Below, one piece after another: positions 1 to 9,481 of a stretch of 64,000 bases of DNA; within the stretch, counting starts at the first letter, position 1; each line of letters begins with the position of its first letter. The translations under genes and the position numbers were made by a program. Source of the stretch: Candidatus Competibacteraceae bacterium (GTDB lineage Bacteria > Pseudomonadota > Gammaproteobacteria > Competibacterales > Competibacteraceae); contig JADJPA010000002.1 in assembly GCA_016713505.1 (NCBI GenBank), positions 405,756-469,755 of the forward strand, in the 5' to 3' direction. The notes under the pieces are model-generated. The model was not told the DNA's origin. It saw only the letters and a list, made by a program, of their open reading frames with translations, and did not search any database.

Positions 1-2
1 AG

Positions 3-278
3 TCGCTCGTCAACGTCATCGACTTCGGGCTCGATCCGCAGGAGGCGATCGATGTCCCGCACTACATGAACCGCAACGGCCGAACCGAGCTGGAGCGGCC
101 GATTCCAGGCGTGACCTTGGGCTACGACGCCGAAGCGCTGGCACAAGCTCTCGCCGCGCGTGGGCACGGGGTGGACTTCGTTGAACAGGTTAGCGGTTTG
201 GGCGTCATTCAGGCGATCGAGAGGGGCTTCCTGGGCGGCGCTGACCGGCGCCGTGATGGCGCGGTCGGCGGACAGTGA
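3..278 (+). CDS. ggt: Gamma-glutamyltranspeptidase, C-terminal end (cut by window edge)
   Basis: The reading frame is open from the left edge and ends at TGA 276-278. The visible 91 residues begin SLVNVIDFGLDPQEAIDVPH, which matches the small-subunit C-terminus of gamma-glutamyltranspeptidases (NVIDFGxxPQEAIDxPR pattern), and end with the family's closing GADxRRDGA motif. These Ntn-hydrolases cleave glutathione and other gamma-glutamyl compounds, normally in the periplasm. The catalytic Thr and the signal peptide lie outside the window, so activity cannot be judged. No neighbour on the same strand follows. Confidence 0.85.
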   Translation, partial: SLVNVIDFGLDPQEAIDVPHYMNRNGRTELERPIPGVTLGYDAEALAQALAARGHGVDFVEQVSGLGVIQAIERGFLGGADRRRDGAVGGQ

Positions 279-382
279 GGCGCGCGCATGGGTCGGTTCG
301 GGCGCTTCAGCGGCGCCCGCAAACCGTCAGCGAGCTCGCTCCTAAAGGCGGGATGCTTGGGAGCGGGCTCGACATTTTAGCG

Positions 383-1771
383 TTAGCCGTCCTGCGGGCC
401 GACCGACAGCGGCGGAAATTCGGGATGCGCCGATTCCTGCTGTCTGACGGCGGGGTTATAGCGCAGACAGTTCGGCAAACCGGGGCTTTCGGTACCGATT
501 TTGATGGCCGCGATGCGGCCCTCGTTGCGTAATTGCAGCAGCCGCGAGATCACCCGGTTGCGGATGGTTTCGGGATCGATGGTGTTGACATAGATCTTGG
601 TGCCGCCTTCGAAACCGGCCGGCGTCGAGACCCGCCATTTGATCAGCACCCGCCACGGCATGGGGACATCCACATCGGGCGGTTTGTAGTACCACTCCTC
701 GTTGCAAGGCACGTCCGCGCCGGTGGCGGCGTGGCAAGCCTGCACCAGATCGGACATGCCGCGCAGTTCGCTGGCGGAATGATTCCACGGCTGGCTGCGC
801 TCGCTCTTGGAATAGATTTCCAGCGTGGGAAAGCGGTGGCCGAAGCCGGCATAGGCGATGGCATGGTCGTTTTCGGCGACCACCAGGTTGCGGTAGATGG
901 CGAAGTTGACGCCGGCTTCGTTATAGAGGTTGGGGTTGGCTCGCACCCGCTCCAGTTCCAGCCCGTTTTGCGCGCCGCGTTCGTCGATGGCCACCAGCTG
1001 CTTGTGGAGGTGATCGAAGGACGCTCCGGCCGGTTTCAACCAGTTCTGGAATACCGCCACGTAGCGGACGTAGCGGTTGTTGGCGTAGATGTCGCGCAGG
1101 GCGTCGATGGTGAAGTGCAGGTACTGATAATGCTCCTCGGGAGTCAAGGCTCCGGAGGAGGCCAGTTGGTGGTCATGAGTGGCGCCATCGACGAAATGGC
1201 GGCGGGCGACGATCAACTCGTGACCGCCGCCGAAGAAGGCGTTGGCGAACTGCAAGCGCTCGTCCAGGGACATCCGCTCCCAGGCGGATTCATCGATGCC
1301 GACCGCCTTCAGCCGTTGCTCCGACATCCGCAGTACGTGCTGGCGGCCAGCCACCGACGCCAGATAGGTCAGCTTGTGCGATTCGAGGGCGTCCGGGAGG
1401 CGGTAGTCGAAATTTTTCTGCCAGTAATTGAAGGAGATGATTTCGAACAAGTTGGGGACGCGGCGGAATTCGGCCACCGTATCGAACAAAGCGTCGACCT
1501 GGAGATGGCGCAGCAAGGTGTACTGATCGCCGGCCTTAATCAGGCGCGCCTTTTCAGGCGGGGTTTCCAGATAGAGCCGAGGACAGAACGAGCAATAGGC
1601 GTCGGTCTTGGTCGGATCGATCGGAGCGGGATTTGCGTTCAGCACGCCGAGCGGGCGATTGCCCCGACCGGGTACGGTCCACACTTCGGTTCCGGTGAGC
1701 GGATTGACTTGTTTGATGGTCCCATCGGCCATCCGCATCAGATAACTGGATTCGGGAATCTGGTCCAGCAT
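383..1771 (-). CDS. DUF4921 family protein (GalT/HIT-like)
   Basis: This 462-residue protein has the features of the DUF4921 family, which resembles galactose-1-phosphate uridylyltransferase. The N-terminus carries GTIKQVNPLTGTEVWTVPGR, followed by a CSFCP Cys pair near residue 62 that could bind a metal. FDHLHKQ near residue 253 matches the HIT/GalT active-site pattern in which His attacks the nucleotide phosphate. No substrate is known to me; a nucleotidyltransferase or hydrolase role is inference. An alternative start is the Met at residue 12, which gives the usual family N-terminus. It stands alone, with about 100 bp separating it from the next minus-strand gene. Confidence 0.8.
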   Translation of the reverse strand: MLDQIPESSYLMRMADGTIKQVNPLTGTEVWTVPGRGNRPLGVLNANPAPIDPTKTDAYCSFCPRLYLETPPEKARLIKAGDQYTLLRHLQVDALFDTVAEFRRVPNLFEIISFNYWQKNFDYRLPDALESHKLTYLASVAGRQHVLRMSEQRLKAVGIDESAWERMSLDERLQFANAFFGGGHELIVARRHFVDGATHDHQLASSGALTPEEHYQYLHFTIDALRDIYANNRYVRYVAVFQNWLKPAGASFDHLHKQLVAIDERGAQNGLELERVRANPNLYNEAGVNFAIYRNLVVAENDHAIAYAGFGHRFPTLEIYSKSERSQPWNHSASELRGMSDLVQACHAATGADVPCNEEWYYKPPDVDVPMPWRVLIKWRVSTPAGFEGGTKIYVNTIDPETIRNRVISRLLQLRNEGRIAAIKIGTESPGLPNCLRYNPAVRQQESAHPEFPPLSVGPQDG

Positions 1772-1875
1772 GTCAAGCTTCGCCTCGTCGTGTTCGATAC
1801 GTAGTACATCAGGGAAAAAGCAGTACGCCTCCCGAATATTTTAGCAGTTTCGTGGGAAATAGATTTTGAGCGTGG

Positions 1876-2310
1876 CTACTGCTTCAGAGCCAAGACCAGC
1901 GCGCCGCCGGCGATCATCGCGATCCCGAGCCATTCCTGAACGCTGGGGCGTTCGCCGAGAAAGGCAAACGCGAAAACCGCGACCAGCACCAGGCTGAACT
2001 TGTCGACCGGCGCGACCTTCGAGGCTTCACCGATCTGAAGGGCGCGAAAATAACAGACCCAGGAAGCTCCGGTAGCCAGGCCGGAAAGGGTGAGAAACAG
2101 CCAGGTTTTAGCGGACAACGCGAGCGGGTTGGTCCACTTGCCGGCCAACCAGACAAAGGCGGCCAGGACAAGGATGATGATGGCGGTTCGAATGAGGGTG
2201 GCCAGATCCGAATCGACGCCTTGAATGCCGATTTTGGCGAAAATGGCGGTCAAGGCGGCAAACATCGCCGAGAGCAACGCCCAGTACAACCAGCCTGTTG
2301 CAGGGATCAT
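1876..2310 (-). CDS. EamA-family (DMT superfamily) small transporter
   Basis: A membrane protein of about 144 residues consisting of one EamA unit: WLYWALLSAMFAALTAIFAK at the start, a second and third hydrophobic helix around residues 35-90, and a final pair ending GGALVLALKQ. The conserved FLGERPSVQEWLG loop is typical of EamA domains. Such half-length proteins usually act as dimers in the inner membrane; the exported solute is not predictable. The frame is open upstream to 2343, but the Met at 2310 gives the standard family N-terminus and is preferred. It lies about 110 bp from the PGPGW gene on the same strand. Confidence 0.75.
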   Translation of the reverse strand: MIPATGWLYWALLSAMFAALTAIFAKIGIQGVDSDLATLIRTAIIILVLAAFVWLAGKWTNPLALSAKTWLFLTLSGLATGASWVCYFRALQIGEASKVAPVDKFSLVLVAVFAFAFLGERPSVQEWLGIAMIAGGALVLALKQ

Positions 2311-2418
2311 GGCCGGATTGTAGCTGGAAAAGCCCAGGTTCACCCGACGAAAGAACGACCAGCGTTTCGGCTGGGCCAGCCCGCGAGCTGTAATTGCGTC
2401 GTTCGAAGCCCTACCGGA

Positions 2419-2763
2419 TTAGCGCGACGGCGGCGCTGAGAAACGCCGCCATACCCGCAAACCTCGAATCAGCAGCCTGCGCAATCTGAGGTCAGCCCAA
2501 TCCATGAACCGCGCGGCGGCAAGGGACTCCTGGGCGACCAGCATAGCCCCGATGATGAGGACGACGATGCCCGGTCCGGGAGCGACCAACATGACAACCC
2601 CCAAACCCATGATGAGGATGCCGGCCCCGATGGCGAGAATCTTCTGGTGAAAGGCGCTCGGTTGGTGTTGCTGCCGTTGTTTGAAATGCGCCCTGAAGCG
2701 CTGGCCCGGCGGGACGGCGGCGAAGCGCTGCCAGCGCTGTTTGAGACCGAGGGTATCCGACAT
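2419..2763 (-). CDS. PGPGW-type transmembrane protein
   Basis: A 114-residue protein with one long hydrophobic hairpin. KILAIGAGILIMGLGVVMLV is followed by APGPGIVVLIIGAMLVAQES, the signature of the putative transmembrane PGPGW (TIGR02611-like) family. The N-terminal 40 residues are basic and Gln-rich and are probably cytoplasmic. The C-terminal tail is Arg-rich (RLRRLLIRGLRVWRR). No function is established for this family. It is likely an inner-membrane protein. The start at 2763 is an ATG with no good alternative downstream before the membrane segment. Confidence 0.7.
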   Translation of the reverse strand: MSDTLGLKQRWQRFAAVPPGQRFRAHFKQRQQHQPSAFHQKILAIGAGILIMGLGVVMLVAPGPGIVVLIIGAMLVAQESLAAARFMDWADLRLRRLLIRGLRVWRRFSAPPSR

Positions 2764-2994
2764 AGGCGAAGCTCCGCGAGATAAGCTGGAAGGCTATTGC
2801 GACCTTCAGACTGGAAGAACGTTCGATCGACAGGCAGGCTGGCGTTGTTTGGGACTTCGACTGCAACAGGGTCTCGAACGGATCAAGTCAGATGAGTCAG
2901 TGAGATTTGTCCAATGACTTAACAATATTAGGGTTGCTTGGTATAAGGTCTGCTGTCGGACTTCATCACTAGCAGCAACAAGGAGACTTTAAAA

Positions 2995-3587
2995 ATGAAA
3001 CGGCGCGAATTTATTAAAACAACGAGTCTTAGTTTAGCTGCCGCCAGCGTGGCGACGGTTCAGTGATGTTAGCCAAGCGGGTGGCCGAATTAACCGACAA
3101 CAAATTCGAAATCCGAGTTTTGGTGGGCGAACAAAGTGTACCAGTTGCCAACTTCATGGAGTTGATCCAAAAAAATACCGTGGATTGCATTCATACCGCC
3201 TGCTTCTATTTTCATAATACCAATAAGGCGTTTTCAATCGACACCGGCATTCCCTTCGGCCTCGGCTCCCGTCAGTTGAACGCGTGGTATTCTGAAGGCC
3301 AAGGGTTGGCGTTGAGTCGGGAATTCTTCGCTAAATTCAATGCGGTCAATTTTCCGGGCGGCAATACCGGCACCCAAATGGGCGGCTGGTCGCGCAAGGA
3401 AATCAAGTCTTTGGAGGATATCAAAGGGTTTCGGATGCGCATTGTGGGATTTGGCGCAGAAATCCTGACCGCGTTGGGCGCGTCGCCCGTTATGATACCG
3501 GCCGGCAACATTTATTCCGCGTTGAATCAAGGCGACCTCGACGCCCGCTCGTTCCCTCCCGGCTGGGCGGGAGGGAAAACGCCCTGA
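2995..3587 (+). pseudogene. Broken TRAP transporter solute-binding protein (DctP-like)
   Basis: After an AAGGAGA ribosome site, ATG 2995 opens a Tat-like signal peptide (MKRREFIKTTSLSLAAASVA) that hits TGA at 3064-3066. From 3063, in another frame, the mature DctP sequence resumes at MLAKRVAELTDNKFEIRV and runs through NAVNFPGGNTGTQMGGWSRKEIKSLEDIKGFRMRI to SALNQGDLDA. Then the homology stops and 13 unrelated residues precede the stop. Compared with the family, roughly 35-40 residues after the signal peptide and the whole C-terminal third are missing. The gene therefore carries an internal deletion with frameshift plus a 3' truncation, and cannot encode a working periplasmic binding protein. 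No TRAP membrane subunits (DctQ/DctM) are present nearby. Confidence 0.8.
3552..3577 (-). terminator. Hairpin after the alanine racemase gene
   Basis: TTCCCTCCCG (3552-3561) and CGGGAGGGAA (3568-3577) form a perfect 10-bp stem with a 6-base loop, 13 bp beyond the alr stop codon. There is no clear U-tract on either strand, so it may be a weak terminator or an RNA-stabilising stem. It sits inside the degraded 3' end of the TRAP relic. Confidence 0.5.
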
Positions 3588-3590
3588 CGT

Positions 3591-4679
3591 TCAGGCATCG
3601 ACAGCGCTCTCAAGCACTACTACCCGTGGGGTGATCTTGCAAAACAGCTCGTAAGTGATGGTGCCGACGGTGCGCGCGATATCCTCGGCCGGCAAGCCGC
3701 GCCCCCACAGAATCACCGGATCGCCGACCTCGGCCTCCGGCAATTCGCTCAGGTCGACGGTCAGCATATCCATCGACACTCGGCCCGCCAGCGGGGCGCG
3801 GCGGCCGTTCACCAATACCGGGGTTCCGGACGGCGCGTGGCGGGGATAGCCGTCGCCGTAGCCGATGGCGACCACGCCGATGCGGCTGGCGCGCGGACAG
3901 ACCCAGGTGCCGCTATAACCGATGGGCTCGCCCGCCGCATAGTGCTGAACCGCAATCAAGCGGCTCGCCAGCGTCATGACCGGTCGCAAATCCTCATCCG
4001 CGCCGGTGCGCTGGCCAAACGGCGAGCAGCCATACAGCATGATGCCGGGTCGCACCCAATCGAAATGCGTTTCCGGCCAACCCAGAATCCCCCCGGAGTT
4101 GGCCAGGGAACGTTCCGCCGCTCTGCCTTGGGTCACGGTGTTGAAGGTATCGAGCTGCTGGCGCGTGTACGGATCGTCCCGATCATCCGCCTTGGCCAGA
4201 TGGCTCATCAGGCGCGGGTTGGGGGCGGCGTTGGGGCAGGCCGCGAGCCGTTCCAGCGCGGCGGGCACCCGCTCGGGCGCGAAGCCCAGGCGGTGCATCC
4301 CGGTGTCGATCTTGAGCCAGACCTCGATGGGCTGGGCGCGCGGGGCCAGCTCCAGCATCCGCAACTGCGACTCGTGATGGATCGTGGCTTGCAAGCCATG
4401 CCGGCGGCAGAGTTCTATTTCCTCGGGTTGCAGGAACCCTTCCAGCACTAGGATCGGCTTGCCGATGCCCGCCTCCCGCAACGCCATCGCCTCATCGCAG
4501 CGCGCCACGGCAAACACGTCCGCCGCCTCCAGCGCGCGAGCGGCGCGCAGCATACCGTGACCGTAAGCGTTCGCCTTGAGGGCTGCCGCCACTCGGCAAC
4601 CGGGCGCGGCGGCGCGAACGCGGGCCAGGTTATGGCGCAGGGCGGCCAGATCGATAGTGGCGGTGGTGACGGGCTTCAT
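3591..4679 (-). CDS. alr: Alanine racemase
   Basis: A 362-residue fold-type III PLP enzyme that interconverts L- and D-alanine for peptidoglycan synthesis in the cytoplasm. The PLP lysine is Lys35 in AALKANAYGHG. The catalytic Tyr lies in GEPIGYSGTW, followed by IGYGDGYPRH and GRVSMDMLTVDLS, all conserved in Alr. The frame is open 14 codons further upstream, but ATG 4679 (MKPVTTATIDL) gives the usual length and N-terminus and is chosen. It is followed on the same strand by a hairpin at 3552-3577. The next gene upstream on the same strand is alanine dehydrogenase, so the two form an alanine-metabolism pair, whether for a catabolic D-alanine route or for cell-wall supply. Confidence 0.95.
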   Translation of the reverse strand: MKPVTTATIDLAALRHNLARVRAAAPGCRVAAALKANAYGHGMLRAARALEAADVFAVARCDEAMALREAGIGKPILVLEGFLQPEEIELCRRHGLQATIHHESQLRMLELAPRAQPIEVWLKIDTGMHRLGFAPERVPAALERLAACPNAAPNPRLMSHLAKADDRDDPYTRQQLDTFNTVTQGRAAERSLANSGGILGWPETHFDWVRPGIMLYGCSPFGQRTGADEDLRPVMTLASRLIAVQHYAAGEPIGYSGTWVCPRASRIGVVAIGYGDGYPRHAPSGTPVLVNGRRAPLAGRVSMDMLTVDLSELPEAEVGDPVILWGRGLPAEDIARTVGTITYELFCKITPRVVVLESAVDA

Positions 4680-4837
4680 TCCTTCATCTCCCCTGTGGCA
4701 ACCGGAGCATGATACCGCCAACCACGCGAGCGACTATCGGCTGACGCTCGAAATGGTCAGCCGCTCGCCCGCCGGCGGGCGAGCGGCTCTGACCGGTTAC
4801 CGGCGACGGCCCTGAAACGAGCGACCGTTACCGCCGC

Positions 4838-5956
<1,119 letters not shown>

Positions 5957-6110
5957 GACGTTCTTCCTCTTGTTTGGTGGTTGCCAACCCTTGGGTAGCG
6001 TCAGAATAATATGTTTTTTTTCATCGAATTGTATTGCTATTATTGTCGCTGAGCAGCGATTGATTAGAATTTTATCGAGCGGTTGAACTCTTTTGGCGAA
6101 CTTTATTGCA
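5957..6110. promoter_or_regulatory. Divergent ald / Lrp-type regulator promoter region
   Basis: These 154 bp separate the start codons of alanine dehydrogenase and the Lrp-family gene. They are markedly AT-rich compared with both flanks (for example AGAATAATATG near 6003-6013 and the AT tract around 6028-6043). This is expected for two divergent promoters and an Lrp/AsnC operator. No exact operator repeat could be assigned by eye, so the regulatory role is inference from the gene arrangement. Confidence 0.4.
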
Positions 6111-6575
6111 ATGATCGAGCTGGATCGCACCGACCGGCAGATTTTGGTGCTGCTGCAAGCGGATGGCCGGATGAGCAACGCCGAGGTGGCCGAACGGGTC
6201 AATTTATCGCCGTCGGCCTGCCTGCGACGGGTCAAGCGGCTGGAGGAAGAAGGCTTGATCGAAGGCTACCGGATGTTGTTGAGCCAGAGGGCCATCGGCA
6301 AGCCGACCAACATTTTCGTCGAGATTACCTTGGTCAATCAGAACGACGAGATGCTGGACGCCTTCGAGCGCGCCGTGACGGAATGCCCCGAGATCATGGA
6401 GTGCTACTTGATGGCGGGCGTGCCGGATTACATGGTGCGGGTGATCGCCGCCGATGTGGTGGATTTCGAGCGGATCCACCGCACCTATTTATCGCGCTTG
6501 CCCGGCGTGGCCAGCCTGCGGTCCAGCTTCGCGCTGAGGACGGTGTGTCGTAAGACGGCCTTGCCGCTGGCTTGA
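6111..6575 (+). CDS. Lrp/AsnC-family transcriptional regulator
   Basis: This protein has an N-terminal winged helix-turn-helix (LDRTDRQILVLLQADGRMSN ... VNLSPSACLRRVKRLEEEGLI) and a C-terminal RAM/AsnC ligand-binding domain (EITLVNQ ... ECYLMAGVPDYMVRVIAADV). Lrp-type proteins form octamers that sense amino acids. Its position divergent to ald makes it the likely alanine-responsive regulator of that gene (AldR-like), which is inference. ATG 6111 is preferred; a TTG start at 6093 would add six residues. Neither has a strong ribosome-binding site. Confidence 0.9.
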   Translation: MIELDRTDRQILVLLQADGRMSNAEVAERVNLSPSACLRRVKRLEEEGLIEGYRMLLSQRAIGKPTNIFVEITLVNQNDEMLDAFERAVTECPEIMECYLMAGVPDYMVRVIAADVVDFERIHRTYLSRLPGVASLRSSFALRTVCRKTALPLA

Positions 6576-6627
6576 GCGGCGCAGGTGGCTCCTCATCGGA
6601 TCGCGCGCTTTCCGGCGCGAGCCGGTG

Positions 6628-7287
6628 TTAAATCTTGCGCTCGAAGGCGGTGAGCGCCTTGCTCGACAGCCGGTAAAGCTGGGCCGGACGATGCGCGCCG
6701 GTGCGGAACCGGCTCGGGATTTCCTCGATGATGTCCTGCTCCAGAATCTTGTGGCGGAACGACGCCTTGTCCAGCCGCGCGCCGATGGTTTGCTCGTAGA
6801 TGCGGTGCAGGTCGTTCATGGTGAACTCGGCCGCCAGCAGAAAAGCGGGTAAGGATGAATAAGTCGCCTTGCCGCGCAGGCGCTCGACCGCCTTGGCGAC
6901 GATCCGAGGGTGGTCGAAGGGCAGCGGCGGCAGGGCCTCCACCGGAAAGGCTTCGGCGGACGCGCTCTGCTCTAGCAGCGGCCACGGGATCAGCGCGTAG
7001 TAGGCGACGCTGACCGACCAACCGCGCGGGTCGCGAACGGTCCCGGAGAAGGTATACAACTGCTCCAAATAGGGGGCGTCGAAACCGATCTTGCCGCGAA
7101 TCACCCGCCGGGCCGCCGCTTCGGTATCGGCGTCTTCCTGCGCGTGGACAAAACCGCCCGGCAGCGCGTGCAAGCCTTCGAACGGCGGTTCCTTGCGTCG
7201 GGCCAGAATCAGGCACAGGCGTTCGTCGCGGATGGTGAACAGCGCCATGTCCACCATCACCCAGGGTCGCGGGTAGTTCTGTTCCAC
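6628..7287 (-). CDS. Nudix-domain transcriptional regulator, NrtR-type
   Basis: The protein is 219 residues with a GTG start preceded by GGAGAA. Residues 1-145 form a Nudix fold (VDMALFTIRDERLCLILARR, LHALPGGFVHAQEDADTEAA). Residues 150-219 look like the NrtR winged helix (FTMNDLHRIYEQTIGARLDKASFRH). The Nudix box keeps GX5E, but the catalytic REUXEEXGU part is degraded (ARRVIRGKIG), so it probably binds an ADP-ribose-like ligand without hydrolysing it. NrtR proteins are repressors sensing ADP-ribose or NAD metabolites. It is divergent from a J-domain/VWA/PurA-like operon and shares with it a 150-bp intergenic region holding two palindromes. No classical NAD biosynthesis gene is adjacent, so its target is probably the divergent operon. 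Confidence 0.85.
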   Translation of the reverse strand: MEQNYPRPWVMVDMALFTIRDERLCLILARRKEPPFEGLHALPGGFVHAQEDADTEAAARRVIRGKIGFDAPYLEQLYTFSGTVRDPRGWSVSVAYYALIPWPLLEQSASAEAFPVEALPPLPFDHPRIVAKAVERLRGKATYSSLPAFLLAAEFTMNDLHRIYEQTIGARLDKASFRHKILEQDIIEEIPSRFRTGAHRPAQLYRLSSKALTAFERKI

Positions 7288-7312
7288 GCGCCGTTCTCCA
7301 CTAGAGTTTGAT

Positions 7313-7404
7313 GTTATTAATAAATAACAAAAATCATTCTAAGCGTTTTTCGTAGTTGAGGTCCACCAAAAAATATTTAATTGTTATTTGTAAAATACAA
7401 TTAA
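7313..7404. promoter_or_regulatory. Two palindromes in the divergent nrtR / J-domain promoter
   Basis: The AT-rich spacer contains GTTATT-AATA-AATAAC at 7313-7328. It also contains a 28-bp element at 7377-7404 with perfect 8-bp arms TTAATTGT (7377-7384) and ACAATTAA (7397-7404), plus an inner ATTT/AAAT match. Both lie upstream of the two divergent genes, where a repressor would bind. They are the natural candidates for operators of the Nudix regulator at 6628-7287. I did not match them to a published NrtR consensus, so the assignment is inference from symmetry and location. Confidence 0.55.
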
Positions 7405-7439
7405 GTCTGTTAATGTTTGCGCTCATGGAGGTGATGGTG

Positions 7440-8480
7440 ATGAACGACATAAGCCTGTTGACCGCGCCAGCGCTGCTGGCTATCGGGCTGACCGAACCGG
7501 AACGGTTGTTCGGCGGCGACGAACAGACCGCGAAACGGGAGTTTCGGGCGCTGGCGGCGCGCTGGCACCCGGATCGTTGCCCGGCGCGAGGAGCGACCGA
7601 GGTATTCCAGCACGTCAGCCGGCTGTACGAAGCGGCGCTGCGCAAGCTGCGGGGCGGCCTCTGGCAAACGCCGGGATTGCTGGTACTGCGGGCGCGCGAC
7701 GGCGCGCGCTACAAGGTCCGCTATCGCCAGGAGCGCGCGTTCGAGCTGGGCCGGTTGTTCGTCGGCCGGGAAATCGCGGCCTACGTGGTCGAAAAAGAGC
7801 ACGCGGATTTGTTTGAGAACGCGCTCCAAACGCTCGACCGCTTGCCGTGCGCCGATGCCCGCATGGCGGCCGAAGTCGGGCGCGCTCTGCCGCAAATCGT
7901 CCGCCGTTTCGAGACCGAGGCGCATTGCGTGCTGGTGTTGCGCAAGGCCGCCGATCAAGTGCCGCTGCGCGATCTGCTCGACCATCTCGGCGGGCGGATG
8001 GACGCCCGGCATGTGGCCTGGATCGTCAGTTCCTTGCTGAATCTCGCCTGCTATCTGGATTACGCGCAACTGGCGCACAACGCCATCACGCTCGATAGCT
8101 GGTTCGTTTCACCGTCTCAGCACGGCGGGGCTTTACTGGGCGGCTGGTGGTACGCGGTGCGCCAGGGTGAACCGATGTTGGCCGCGCCGGCCGCCACCGT
8201 GCAGCACGCGCCGTTTGAGGTGATGGAACATCGGCGCGGCGACCGTCGGACCGATTTGGAATTGATTCGGGCGCTGGGCCGGGAACTGCTGGGCGATGCC
8301 AGCGGCGCGCGACTCGCCCGCGAAAACGCCGCGCCGCCACCGATGATCGACTGGTTGCGGCGGCCAGCGGACGGGTGCGCCGTCCGCGATTATCAGACCT
8401 GGATGAGCCAGGTGCTGAAGGACAGTTTCGGCGAACGCCGGTTCGTGAAGCTGGATATCAACGTCGAAGAACTTTATTGA
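7440..8480 (+). CDS. J-domain protein with pseudokinase-like region
   Basis: A 346-residue protein. The start at ATG 7440 is set by a strong GGAGGTG 6 bases upstream; earlier in-frame starts would run through the operator palindrome. Residues about 5-65 form a J-domain with an intact HPD motif (ALAARWHPDRCPARG), expected to stimulate an Hsp70 ATPase. Residues about 75-330 have a protein-kinase-like pattern: a glycine-poor N-lobe, a YVVEK segment where the ATP lysine would sit, an HNAITLDSWFV segment in place of the HRD catalytic loop, and LLGGWWYAV instead of a DFG loop. The catalytic Asp residues are absent, so a pseudokinase is inferred. It is the first gene of an operon with the VWA (22 bp on) and PurA-like genes. 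Confidence 0.65.
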   Translation: MNDISLLTAPALLAIGLTEPERLFGGDEQTAKREFRALAARWHPDRCPARGATEVFQHVSRLYEAALRKLRGGLWQTPGLLVLRARDGARYKVRYRQERAFELGRLFVGREIAAYVVEKEHADLFENALQTLDRLPCADARMAAEVGRALPQIVRRFETEAHCVLVLRKAADQVPLRDLLDHLGGRMDARHVAWIVSSLLNLACYLDYAQLAHNAITLDSWFVSPSQHGGALLGGWWYAVRQGEPMLAAPAATVQHAPFEVMEHRRGDRRTDLELIRALGRELLGDASGARLARENAAPPPMIDWLRRPADGCAVRDYQTWMSQVLKDSFGERRFVKLDINVEELY

Positions 8481-8502
8481 TCGATTGAAAAGGAGAAGCA
8501 TC

Positions 8503-9417
8503 ATGGGTACCGCACGCTGGAATCCTACGGATTGGAGCGCATACGCGGCCTCCACCGCCGGCAAAAGCACCGATGCCGTGTTCGCGGCGCGGGGGATCGA
8601 CCAAGACCTGAACCCGTTCGGCGTCGCGCTGCGCGAATCGCGCGATTCCGACCTGAATCCGGCATCGACCGCCATCATCGTCGGGCTGGATGTGACCGGC
8701 TCGATGGGGATGATCGCCGATGCCTTGGCGCGCGAGGGCCTCGGCATCATGGTCGAGGAAATTTTGGCCCGCAAGCCGGTCTCGGACCCGCACATTCTGT
8801 GCATGGGCATCGGCGATGTGCTGTGCGATCAAGCCCCGTTGCAGGTGACCCAGTTCGAGGCCGACATCCGCATCGCCCGGCAACTGGAAAAACTGTGGCT
8901 GGAAAAGGGCGGCGGCGGCAACTCCTGCGAGTCCTACACCCTGCCGTGGTATTTCGCCGCGATGCACACCGCCATCGACTGTTTCGAGAAGCGCGGCAAA
9001 AAGGGTTATCTGTTCACGGTCGGCGACGAAGAACCGCCGCTGGATTTGCCGGGAACGGCGATCACCCGCTTTCTCGGCGATCCGCCGCAACGCGATTTCA
9101 GTTCCCGCGAACTGCTGACGCTGGTGAGCCGGCTGTACCACGTCTTTCACGTCATCGTGGAGGAAGGCTCGCACGCCCGCCACGACCCGCGCGGGGTGCG
9201 CGACCGCTGGACCGATCTGCTGGGCCAGCGCGTCATCGGTCTGTCGGATCACACCAAACTGGCGGAGGTGATCGTCTCCGCCATTGAGGTCAACGAAGGC
9301 CGCGACCGGAATCAGGTGGTCAAGAGCTGGAGCAAACAGACCGCGCTGGTGGTGCAGCGGGCCGTGGGCGCGCTGGCCGCGGGCCGGAGTCCGGCCGCCG
9401 GAGTGGTGCGGTTTTGA
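8503..9417 (+). CDS. VWA-domain protein
   Basis: A 304-residue soluble protein. ATG 8503 follows AAGGAGAAGC, a good ribosome site. A von Willebrand A domain fills most of it: IIVGLDVTGSMGMIADAL carries a MIDAS-type DxTGS metal site near residue 64, and GYLFTVGDEEPPL around residue 170 gives the later acidic metal contact. No signal peptide or membrane helix is present, so it acts in the cytoplasm. VWA proteins of this sort usually pair with ATPases or chaperone-like partners; here the neighbours are the J-domain/pseudokinase protein (22 bp upstream) and the PurA-like enzyme (64 bp downstream). The function is unknown. Confidence 0.75.
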   Translation: MGTARWNPTDWSAYAASTAGKSTDAVFAARGIDQDLNPFGVALRESRDSDLNPASTAIIVGLDVTGSMGMIADALAREGLGIMVEEILARKPVSDPHILCMGIGDVLCDQAPLQVTQFEADIRIARQLEKLWLEKGGGGNSCESYTLPWYFAAMHTAIDCFEKRGKKGYLFTVGDEEPPLDLPGTAITRFLGDPPQRDFSSRELLTLVSRLYHVFHVIVEEGSHARHDPRGVRDRWTDLLGQRVIGLSDHTKLAEVIVSAIEVNEGRDRNQVVKSWSKQTALVVQRAVGALAAGRSPAAGVVRF

Positions 9418-9481
9418 GTTCTCATCGTAAGCCGTTGCGCTCGCTCACGGACGGGCGAGAGCGGCGGGCAGGAGCAGCGTC

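Noticed and set aside
533..1804. A 423-codon plus-strand frame over the DUF4921 gene
   Set aside because: It has no domain pattern and overlaps a gene with family motifs on the other strand.
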